A DNA stretch of 10,806 nucleotides from Sediminispirochaeta sp. (GTDB lineage Bacteria > Spirochaetota > Spirochaetia > DSM-16054 > Sediminispirochaetaceae): positions 1-10,806 of the forward strand of contig DSBN01000050.1 of assembly GCA_011046055.1 (NCBI GenBank). Direction: 5' to 3'. The notes under the pieces are model-generated. The model was given only the letters and a program-made list of their open reading frames with translations. It searched no databases and was not told the DNA's origin. Below, piece by piece: positions 5,251 through 10,806 of the stretch (positions are counted from its first letter, which is position 1; the number at the start of each line of letters is the position of its first letter). The translations under genes were made by a program, and so were the position numbers.

Positions 5251-7209
5251 CGAGTCCGGCACTCCGGTCCGTTCATACCGGCACTTATCGGCGTGTACAC
5301 CGTTTAGTTCCGCCACCCTCTCATTTACCATATAATATCTGTTCATATTATTCCACAAGGTGTAACCGCATCCTCCGGCCTCGATCAGCCCTTCCAGTTG
5401 ACGGTTCAAGTATCGGTTGTACTCCTGCTCCTCCATTGACAACTCGTGTCCCATCAAAAAAGCCTGCACATAGGGACGGATCTGGCTCCTGTCTTCGGTG
5501 ATCTTTCTCGCCCGTTCGGTGCCGATGGTATACAAGTCGTAAGCCCTATGTATATAGTTGTCGTTCCGCAGGAAATCGTAGGGAAAATGCGAGGGGTAGT
5601 ACATCGGACAGATCACATCGACATATCGAGAGAGCATCCCTATATCCTGGCCTATCCAGTTGCCCATTCGGTACCAGGAGTTGAAACCGTAGAGATCCAC
5701 CGATATGGGGAGGGAGAGCCTGGACCGTGCCTTTTTGATAAAAGACTCAATCGCCTCGGTCCGGAGCATTCCTGGACGCCGATGGCGGTAAGTCGCGGTG
5801 GAGAGGTCCCCGTCGGAGGGGAAGCGTATGTAGTCGAACTGTACCTCGTCGACGCCGAACCGCTCCAACTCCTCGGCAATGGCAATATTGTAATCCCAGA
5901 CCCCTTCGGCGAAGGGGTCGTTCCAGTACTCCCTCTGCACCATGACGGTCTCGGACTCACCGTTCTCTCCCTCCCGCTCCTCGGCCACCTTATGCGCCCA
6001 AGGTCGGTCTGAGGACCGATCCCATATCGCGTACGGTTGCCCCTCCATCTCATACAAAAGCTTATCCTTGAAGACAACCATTCGTCCAATGATGGAGACC
6101 CCCTGTTTATGAGCCTCCTCCACCAACTCGCTCAGCGAGAGTACCGGATGTACCGCTCCTATTTTTCGCGGAAGTTCCAGTTCGGACTCGTAGGTCAGTC
6201 GGCCGGAATCGTCTTTCAGGTCAACCACAATGGCGTTGAAACCGTGTTCTTTGAGAAACTCCAGATGCCGCTGCAGACGCTGCCCTCGAGCATTGTAGGC
6301 GTTGAGGTAGATTGCCTTCAGCGCTTCATTGTCCGTGTCCGGCTCTGACTGGGGCGAGCCGAAAAAACTGGCCGCCGACCGCCGCAGCGGCGGAAGTTCC
6401 CGCCAATCGCCGGTGTCCAAGCCGTAGATGAACCGGGAATCTTGAAAGTGCACTTCCAGCGCGGGTTCTTCCGAAGAAGAACCCGCATAGTGGTTTATCG
6501 AATGCAGGCTTCCCCCTTCGGTGGGAAGCTCTACCGTTTCCAACTCGTGAGTCTGCAGATGATAACGGTATATTCGGTTTTCGAAGGCGGAGGCGATGAA
6601 AAGGGTCCCCGGCAGCGCCGGCGACATGGCCAGATCGCTGATCTCCTCGTAGAATCCCGCCCCACGATACAGTGGCGAAAGCCCCTGCGAAATCTTTTCC
6701 CAGCTGCGGCCGTTGTCATCACTGATAAAGATACCGTTGAAGGAGGTTCCGAGGTAAATCCGGCTCTCTTTATCGGGGTCAAAGCAGACGGCGGTGAGGT
6801 AGTTGGACGAACGCACCGGATACCGCAAGTCTATTTTCCGCCATCGGGCCCCCTCTTCGTCCAGCAGAAATAGATCGCTGCTGGTGGTGGCCGCCACTCG
6901 ATCCCGGTCATGGGGCGCCACCGCCAGGGAGGTAAACTGGCGAAAGATCTCCCCCTTGAAAGGCCATACCTGTTTTCGGGGCAGCCCTTCGCTTCTATGG
7001 GACCAGCTTTTCCCCCTGTCCATAGAGACCAGGGCGCCCCGGTCAAAACTGAGCCCGTACATTCGATCCTCGTTACCCCGAGCAATATGGGTGAAACGGT
7101 AGTCACCGGCCTTCGATTTTTCATCAGCAAAAATTGAGGGTGCCAGCATGATGAGACATAGGGCGACAAAGTAACGAGCTATTTTCGGATGCGGATGTGT
7201 CATAGTCAA
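5248..7209 (-). CDS. Exported beta-propeller (Asp-box) plus DUF4015 putative glycoside hydrolase
   Basis: The 653-residue product has a Sec signal peptide: charged start, hydrophobic core at about 12-25, likely cleavage after SIFA at residue 28. Residues about 35-280 hold BNR/Asp-box-like repeats, SMDRGKSW (62-69) and SDDNGRSW (163-170) plus a degenerate one near 116-123, indicating a beta-propeller as in sialidases or Ycf48-like proteins. Residues about 297-630 match DUF4015, a TIM-barrel putative glycosyl hydrolase: IVVDLKDDSG (327-336), MVVFKD (377-382), VQFDYIRFPSD (456-466), SVDLYGFN (503-510), ICPMYYPSHF (533-542) and GYTLWNNMNRYY near the end. Conserved acids D330, D334, D459 and D505 are candidates for catalysis; the substrate is unknown. 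The best start is TTG at 7207-7209 (AAGGAG nine bases upstream); an in-frame ATG at 7201-7203 is 15 bases from it. It lies 45 bases after cls and nine bases before cdaA, suggesting an envelope role. Confidence 0.9.
   Translation of the reverse strand: MTMTHPHPKIARYFVALCLIMLAPSIFADEKSKAGDYRFTHIARGNEDRMYGLSFDRGALVSMDRGKSWSHRSEGLPRKQVWPFKGEIFRQFTSLAVAPHDRDRVAATTSSDLFLLDEEGARWRKIDLRYPVRSSNYLTAVCFDPDKESRIYLGTSFNGIFISDDNGRSWEKISQGLSPLYRGAGFYEEISDLAMSPALPGTLFIASAFENRIYRYHLQTHELETVELPTEGGSLHSINHYAGSSSEEPALEVHFQDSRFIYGLDTGDWRELPPLRRSAASFFGSPQSEPDTDNEALKAIYLNAYNARGQRLQRHLEFLKEHGFNAIVVDLKDDSGRLTYESELELPRKIGAVHPVLSLSELVEEAHKQGVSIIGRMVVFKDKLLYEMEGQPYAIWDRSSDRPWAHKVAEEREGENGESETVMVQREYWNDPFAEGVWDYNIAIAEELERFGVDEVQFDYIRFPSDGDLSTATYRHRRPGMLRTEAIESFIKKARSRLSLPISVDLYGFNSWYRMGNWIGQDIGMLSRYVDVICPMYYPSHFPYDFLRNDNYIHRAYDLYTIGTERARKITEDRSQIRPYVQAFLMGHELSMEEQEYNRYLNRQLEGLIEAGGCGYTLWNNMNRYYMVNERVAELNGVHADKCRYERTGVPDS
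6379..6393 (-). repeat. GC-only inverted repeat in the domain linker of the DUF4015 gene
   Basis: CCGCCG (6379-6384) and CGGCGG (6388-6393) are perfect reverse complements separated by three bases. The stretch encodes the region around residues 272-277, between the propeller and the TIM barrel. It may be a product of proline/arginine codon choice. Confidence 0.6.
6461..6486 (-). repeat. Perfect 11-bp inverted repeat forming a UUCG tetraloop in mRNA
   Basis: GCGGGTTCTTC (6461-6471) is exactly complementary to GAAGAACCCGC (6476-6486) with four bases between. In the minus-strand transcript the loop is UUCG closed by a C-G pair, a known exceptionally stable tetraloop. It lies within the coding sequence for residues about 242-250 (A-G-S-S-S-E-E-P-A). 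No U tract follows, so it is not an ordinary intrinsic terminator. Confidence 0.85.
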
Positions 7210-7218
7210 AAGTAGAAT

Positions 7219-7224
7219 CTCCTT
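7219..7224 (-). promoter_or_regulatory. Ribosome binding site that favours a TTG start
   Basis: AAGGAG on the minus strand (7224-7219) lies nine bases before TTG (7209-7207) and 15 bases before the in-frame ATG (7203-7201) of the propeller/DUF4015 gene. The spacing favours TTG; either start leaves the signal peptide intact. Confidence 0.6.
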
Positions 7225-7254
7225 GCACTTGTAGTTAGACTCGGTTCGGTTTTC

Positions 7255-8709
7255 TTACAGGACCGGCGCTATCATTCTGAAAACGGAGTTTCGCAGCCGC
7301 TTCCAAAGGGGAAACGAATAGATGTATTCAAAACTCACCTGGCGGCATTTTGCAACATCCCGATTGAATTGATCAATAAGGTTGCCGGCGATATCTTCAT
7401 TGTAGATAAAAGCGTTGACCTCGTAGTCCAAGTGAAAGCTGCGAGTATCCATATTGCAGCTTCCCACGGTGCAGAGCCCTTGGTCTACCACCAGGACTTT
7501 GGCGTGCAGGAAACCCGCGCTGTAGAGATAGATCTTCACTCCAGCCTTCAGCAGACTCTCGAAGTAGGTGTGAGCGACCCAGAAGGGGATTCTTTTGTCC
7601 GCCACCCCGGTCATCATCAAGTTCACCTCCACCCCGCTTAAAGCGGCCGTCTCCAGCGCGTTGACCACCGATTCGTCGGGGATGAAATAAGGGCTCTGGA
7701 TAAAGACCTGAGCGTTGGCGTTGCTGATGAGATGTAAAAAGAGCTTTTTTATAGAGTTCCAATCCGAATCGGGACCGCTGACCACCACCTGCATCGGCAG
7801 GTAGAACCCCCGTCGGGGAGCTTGAGGAAAAAAGCGCTCCTCCTGAATCAGTTCGCCGCCGCTGTTGTACCAGTCCGAAAGAAAGACGCTCTGCAAGAGT
7901 TGAGCCGCCTCCCCCTCCAATCGAAGCTGGGTATCCCGCCAGCTTTTGAACTTTCTCCCTCCGTCGATGTATTCGTTGCCGATGTTCATCCCTCCGGTGT
8001 AGGCGATTTTACCGTCGATCACGGCGATTTTGCGGTGGTTTCTGTAGTTCAGAAGCCGACCGGAAAAGACGTTCATCGGGTCGAGAAAGTATCGAACCTC
8101 GATTTTCGACTCCTTCAGCTCTCTTTTGAACTTTTTACTCATTTTGTTGAAGCAGCCTACCCCGTCGAAGATCATCCGCACCTTCACTCCCTGTTCGGCC
8201 TTTTTCAACAGGAGGCTGCGCAGCCGGAGGCCCAGGTCGTCGGAACGATAGATGAAAAACTCCAGATGGATCGAATCCTCCGCCGCCTCTATGTCGCGGC
8301 TCAAGTGGTCAAAAAACTCCGCCCCGGAGTAGTAGACTCGGGCCTCATTGTTTAGGGTCAGGATGCTGTTTCCCGCCTGAAGGGCCAGGCTGATTGTCTT
8401 GACCAAATCGTTGTCCACCCGATTGTCGGCTCCCTGTAGAAACCCCCTCTGGCGTTCGAGTATCGGCCCCAGGTGGTTTTTGAAGGTCCGTTCGGGAAGT
8501 TGCTTCATTATTTTGCGCTTTTTCCAGTTCACCCCGCTGAGCAGGTACAAACCGGCGCCCAGGTAGGGCAGGAAAAAAATCGCCAAGAGCCAAGCCACCG
8601 CAACCTCCGGCGGTTTGTTGTCCAAGATAATCTGAAACGTGATGATGGCAACAAAGGCGAAATAGAGGAAGATCAGCAGCGACCCAAGATCAACAAATCC
8701 CGCGAGCAT
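7255..8709 (-). CDS. cls: Cardiolipin synthase (phospholipase D superfamily)
   Basis: Cardiolipin synthase condenses phosphatidylglycerol into cardiolipin at the inner membrane. The 484-residue length is that of bacterial ClsA-type enzymes. Two N-terminal hydrophobic segments (about 8-29 and 36-59) form the PLDc_N anchor with the typical PPEVAVAWLLAI stretch. Two complete HxKxxxxD motifs follow: H225/K227/D232 (HRKIAVIDG, then GGMNIGNEY) and H402/K404/D409 (HAKVLVVDQ, then SCNMDTRSF). Both catalytic histidines are present, so activity is expected. The ATG at 8707-8709 has GGAAGG upstream at suitable spacing. It is the first gene of the minus-strand cluster; the stop (TAA, 7255-7257) is followed by 45 bases with no visible terminator before the propeller/DUF4015 gene. 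A related PLD-family phosphatidyltransferase cannot be excluded, but the architecture fits Cls. Confidence 0.95.
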   Translation of the reverse strand: MLAGFVDLGSLLIFLYFAFVAIITFQIILDNKPPEVAVAWLLAIFFLPYLGAGLYLLSGVNWKKRKIMKQLPERTFKNHLGPILERQRGFLQGADNRVDNDLVKTISLALQAGNSILTLNNEARVYYSGAEFFDHLSRDIEAAEDSIHLEFFIYRSDDLGLRLRSLLLKKAEQGVKVRMIFDGVGCFNKMSKKFKRELKESKIEVRYFLDPMNVFSGRLLNYRNHRKIAVIDGKIAYTGGMNIGNEYIDGGRKFKSWRDTQLRLEGEAAQLLQSVFLSDWYNSGGELIQEERFFPQAPRRGFYLPMQVVVSGPDSDWNSIKKLFLHLISNANAQVFIQSPYFIPDESVVNALETAALSGVEVNLMMTGVADKRIPFWVAHTYFESLLKAGVKIYLYSAGFLHAKVLVVDQGLCTVGSCNMDTRSFHLDYEVNAFIYNEDIAGNLIDQFNRDVAKCRQVSFEYIYSFPLWKRLRNSVFRMIAPVL

Positions 8710-8727
8710 TTTTTTCCTTCCAGACCT

Positions 8728-8759
8728 TTGACGAATACCCCGAATACATGAATTATATT
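8728..8759 (+). promoter_or_regulatory. Possible divergent promoter for the cyclo-ligase gene
   Basis: TTGACG (8728-8733) resembles a -35 box. The following AT-rich stretch offers only imperfect -10 candidates (TTATAT at 19 or TATATT at 20 bases), so the call is weak. It would overlap the putative cls promoter, so the two transcripts could interfere with each other. Confidence 0.2.
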
Positions 8760-8785
8760 CTATAGCAGAGCAGTTTTTTTTCCAA
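8752..8785 (-). promoter_or_regulatory. Putative sigma-70 type promoter for the cls-priA cluster
   Basis: On the minus strand TTGGAA (8785-8780) and TAGAAT (8762-8757) are separated by 17 bases, a good -35/-10 pair. An immediately adjacent perfect TATAAT (8757-8752) could serve as an alternative -10 but lacks a good -35. The element lies about 45-75 bases before the cls ATG in an AT-rich divergent gap. Confidence 0.45.
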
Positions 8786-8804
8786 GCTTTTTGTGACCCC
8801 TTAG

Positions 8805-8811
8805 AAGGAGG
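8805..8811 (+). promoter_or_regulatory. Strong ribosome binding site before a GTG start
   Basis: AAGGAGG lies five bases before GTG at 8817-8819. It fixes the cyclo-ligase start at GTG; no in-frame ATG nearby is so well placed. Confidence 0.8.
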
Positions 8812-8816
8812 AGCGT

Positions 8817-9482
8817 GTGAACGGGCAAAGGGATGTGAGGATCGAAAAAAGAGATCTCCGCAAGATTATTAAGAAAAGGCTCCACGATCTGCCCCAAGAT
8901 CGACGGGATCAAGAGGAGGAGGCAAGTCTGGAGACCTTGCGCCGAACTTCACTTTGGAACACCAGCGAAGATTTTCTGATATTCCTCTCCATGACCGATG
9001 AATTCGGCACCGGCCGAACTATCGCCCAGGCCGAGCGAGAGGGGAAACGCCTCTGGTGTCCCCGGATGTACGGGAGAGTCATGAAGTTTCACCGTTTGAG
9101 TCGGGTCAAAGAGACGCGGGAATCCCCCTCCACCGGCTCGGCTTCCACGGAGTTCGATCCGCAAAGCTACCGACTGCGCTACAACCCGTACGGAATATGG
9201 GAACCCCACCGTGATCTCCCCCTCTACGACCCGCAAGAGTCAGGACAGACTCTGGTTCTCACGCCGGGCCTGGCCTTCGACCGACGGGGAAATCGGCTCG
9301 GTCACGGAAGAGCCTACTACGACTCCTGGTTCGCGGAACATCGGTCTTTTATGAAAAATGGGCTCGTCGTTCCGTTGGCCCTGGCTTATTCGGTCCAGCT
9401 GGTGGATCGAGTCCCATACGGCGAACACGATGTAGCCCTCCCCTATCTGCTGATCGGGGGAGAGCTCATCGACTGCCGATAG
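8817..9482 (+). CDS. 5-formyltetrahydrofolate cyclo-ligase
   Basis: The enzyme (MTHFS, Fau/YgfA family) uses ATP to convert 5-formyl-THF to 5,10-methenyl-THF, returning a storage or inhibitory folate to one-carbon metabolism. The 221 residues comprise an N-terminal basic helix (EKRDLRKIIKKRL) that normally helps bind ATP. YGIWEP is at 125-130 and the signature PGLAFDRRGNRLGHGRAYYD at 150-169. Within the signature, the usual LGxGxGYYD loop reads LGHGRAYYD, with Ala166 where Gly is typical. It is the only plus-strand gene in the window, divergent from the cls cluster and convergent with the flavoprotein gene. The stop codon TAG (9480-9482) lies inside the first copy of a 14-bp tandem repeat. 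The family call is firm. Confidence 0.94.
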   Translation: MNGQRDVRIEKRDLRKIIKKRLHDLPQDRRDQEEEASLETLRRTSLWNTSEDFLIFLSMTDEFGTGRTIAQAEREGKRLWCPRMYGRVMKFHRLSRVKETRESPSTGSASTEFDPQSYRLRYNPYGIWEPHRDLPLYDPQESGQTLVLTPGLAFDRRGNRLGHGRAYYDSWFAEHRSFMKNGLVVPLALAYSVQLVDRVPYGEHDVALPYLLIGGELIDCR

Positions 9483-9517
9483 AGCGGCTCCGATAGAGCG
9501 GCTCCGATAGAGCGGCG
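9476..9517. repeat. Three tandem copies of a 14-bp unit between convergent genes
   Basis: The unit CCGATAGAGCGGCT occurs at 9476-9489 and 9490-9503, and with one terminal mismatch at 9504-9517. The first copy contains the last codons and stop of the cyclo-ligase gene; the third ends four bases before the flavoprotein stop codon. Each unit can form small 4-bp hairpins (GCTC/GAGC across unit junctions, GCCG/CGGC in outer copies), but no T tract follows, so a classical terminator is not evident. It looks like a local slippage duplication. Confidence 0.95.
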
Positions 9518-9520
9518 AAG

Positions 9521-10806
9521 CTACTCGCGGGCCAACCTTTCGTTGATAGTCGCGGCGGCTTTTCGTCCCTGCCCCATGGCAAGAATCACCGTCGCCGCAC
9601 CGAGGACTATATCACCACCGGCGTAGACACGGTCGATGGAGGTCTTGAGGTCTTCGTCCACCACTATGTTGCCCCATTTGTTGGTCTCCAGGTCGTCGGT
9701 GGTGTGCTCCAGCAACGGATTCGAGTCGTTGCCAATGGAGACGATCACCGTATCAACATCGAGAATGGTCTCACTTCCGTCGATTGGAATCGGTCGGCGG
9801 CGCCCGGAATCGTCGGGTTCACCGAGCTCGTACCGCAGCAGCTCCAGTGCTTTGACCCTTCCATTCTCATCTCCGAGGATTCGTTTCGGATTGTGCAGCA
9901 GTTTGAACTCTATACCCTCTTCCTTGGCGTGGTGGACCTCCTCTACTCGGGCGGGCATCTCTTTTTCCGTACGACGGTAGACCACTATCACCTCTTCGGC
10001 GCCGAGACGCTTAGCCGTTCGCGCGGCGTCCATGGCGACGTTTCCGCCTCCGAGGACCGCAACCCGCTTGGAGTGGTAGATCGGGGTGTCGGCGTGATTC
10101 TCATCGTAAGCCTTCATCAAGTTGGAGCGGGTGAGATACTCGTTGGCGCTGAAAACCCCCACCAGATTCTCTCCCTCAATATTCATAAACTTGGGCAATC
10201 CCGCTCCGCTGCCGATAAAAATGGCGTCGTAGCCATCCTTGTCGATGAGGTCGGTGAGTTTTCGGGTCCTGCCCACCAGAAAGTTGGTCTTGATCTCCAC
10301 CCCCATTTCGATCAGGGTGTTGATTTCATCTTCGACGATCGCCTTGGGAAGTCTAAACTCAGGGATACCGTAGACCATGACCCCGCCGGGCTTGTGAAAC
10401 GCTTCGAAAATCGTCACCGAATGGCCGGCCTTTCGCAGATCCGCGGCGGCGGTGATTCCCGCCGGTCCGGAACCGATGACTCCAACCTTCTTTCCCGTAT
10501 CTGGGGCGATCTCCGGGAGGGCCTTCTTTCCACTGTCCCGTTCCAGGTCAGCCACGTACCTCTCGATTCGACCAATCGAGACCGACAGCAGGGGATCTTT
10601 TTTGGTCTTTCCTACCGTACAGGTGGCCTGACACTGGGACTCTTGAGGACAGACCCGACCGCAAATAGCCGGCAGAAGACTGCTCTCTTTGATGATCTTG
10701 ATGGACTTGTCGAATTCCCCCTCCTCTGCGGCTTTGATGAAAGCGGGGATATTAATGGAAACGGGGCAGCCCTTGATACAGGGGGCGTTGGGGCACTGGA
10801 TACACC
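9521..10806 (-). CDS. gltA: NADPH-dependent glutamate synthase small subunit / NfnB-like flavoprotein, N-terminus beyond window
   Basis: The frame is open to the window end, giving 427 visible residues; the family is usually about 460-470, so some 35 N-terminal residues are missing. The visible part starts with a Cys-rich iron-sulfur region: CIQC, PC and GCP in a CxxCx4Cx3CP pattern at visible residues 1-13, then CGRVCPQESQCQATC near 44-58. FAD binding is shown by VGVIGSGPAGITAA (about 107-120) and NAD(P)H binding by VAVLGGGNVAMDAA (about 248-261). YAGGDIVLGAATVILAMGQG is near the C-terminus. Family members supply electrons for glutamate synthesis or form the large subunit of the electron-bifurcating transhydrogenase NfnAB; the sequence seen here cannot separate these. 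An upstream FAD/NAD-binding NfnA-type gene beyond 10806 would favour Nfn. The gene converges on the cyclo-ligase gene. Confidence 0.93.
   Translation of the reverse strand, partial: CIQCPNAPCIKGCPVSINIPAFIKAAEEGEFDKSIKIIKESSLLPAICGRVCPQESQCQATCTVGKTKKDPLLSVSIGRIERYVADLERDSGKKALPEIAPDTGKKVGVIGSGPAGITAAADLRKAGHSVTIFEAFHKPGGVMVYGIPEFRLPKAIVEDEINTLIEMGVEIKTNFLVGRTRKLTDLIDKDGYDAIFIGSGAGLPKFMNIEGENLVGVFSANEYLTRSNLMKAYDENHADTPIYHSKRVAVLGGGNVAMDAARTAKRLGAEEVIVVYRRTEKEMPARVEEVHHAKEEGIEFKLLHNPKRILGDENGRVKALELLRYELGEPDDSGRRRPIPIDGSETILDVDTVIVSIGNDSNPLLEHTTDDLETNKWGNIVVDEDLKTSIDRVYAGGDIVLGAATVILAMGQGRKAAATINERLARE

Noticed and set aside
3846-5307. Long plus-strand open frames antisense to cdaR and cdaA (up to 276 residues)
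   Set aside because: They mirror firmly identified genes with intact motifs, are compositionally odd, and span gene boundaries. They are a side effect of GC-rich codon use.
5446-6012. Plus-strand open frame of 188 residues opposite the DUF4015 domain
   Set aside because: The minus strand holds the conserved DUF4015 motifs here; the plus frame has no recognisable domain.
7210-7254. Terminator or promoter in the gap between cls and the DUF4015 gene
   Set aside because: No hairpin with a T run and no convincing -35/-10 pair; the gap holds mainly a ribosome binding site.
8214-8225. 12-bp palindrome GGCTGCGCAGCC inside cls
   Set aside because: It is a single short site in coding sequence with no second copy or regulatory context; such palindromes are expected by chance in GC-rich genes.
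8710-8816. 6S RNA or riboswitch next to the cyclo-ligase gene
   Set aside because: 6S RNA often neighbours this gene in proteobacteria, but the gap is only 107 bases, largely promoter and ribosome binding site, and shows no long hairpin.
9476-9517. CRISPR array or repetitive extragenic element
   Set aside because: The units are only 14 bp and directly adjacent without spacers, and no cas genes are nearby. A simple tandem duplication explains them.

Overview
The window looks like an ordinary chromosomal, mostly housekeeping stretch from a moderately GC-rich bacterium. The best guess is an anaerobic member of the Spirochaetota. That is an inference from gene content: a DUF2225 gene in an acpS/truA neighbourhood, a cdaA-cdaR pair, a DUF4015 putative glycoside hydrolase, and a GltA/NfnB-type flavoprotein. 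No rRNA or other phylogenetic marker is present to prove it. I see no phage, insertion sequence, CRISPR array, tRNA or rRNA.

Layout. From 8709 down to base 1 the minus strand carries nine tightly packed genes that read as one long operon: cls (cardiolipin synthase), an exported beta-propeller plus DUF4015 protein, cdaA (diadenylate cyclase), cdaR (YbbR-domain regulator), acpS (holo-ACP synthase), a DUF2225 zinc-ribbon protein, truA (tRNA pseudouridine synthase), a family 4 uracil-DNA glycosylase, and priA (primosomal helicase, cut by the window start). Apart from a 45-base gap after cls, neighbours overlap by 4 to 26 bases or are separated by 9 bases or fewer, so translational coupling is likely. 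The first five genes concern the envelope and lipids (cardiolipin, exported carbohydrate-active protein, c-di-AMP, acyl-carrier activation); the last three concern tRNA modification, DNA repair and replication restart.

A 107-base AT-rich gap (8710-8816) separates this operon from a divergent plus-strand gene for 5-formyltetrahydrofolate cyclo-ligase (8817-9482). That gene converges on a minus-strand glutamate synthase small-subunit / NfnB-like flavoprotein whose N-terminus lies beyond the window end. The short space between the two convergent genes is filled by three tandem copies of a 14-bp unit that begins inside the cyclo-ligase gene.

The least expected signals are nucleotide-level structures inside coding sequence. 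One is a perfect 11-bp inverted repeat that gives a cUUCGg tetraloop hairpin in the mRNA of the DUF4015 gene (6461-6486). A second GC palindrome lies 67 bases further along the same message (6379-6393). A terminator-like hairpin plus U7 tract lies in the last codons of truA, just before udg and priA. Biologically, the most interesting arrangement is the exported propeller-hydrolase directly coupled to the c-di-AMP synthase. I do not see convincing evidence for an entirely new defence or mobile system here.
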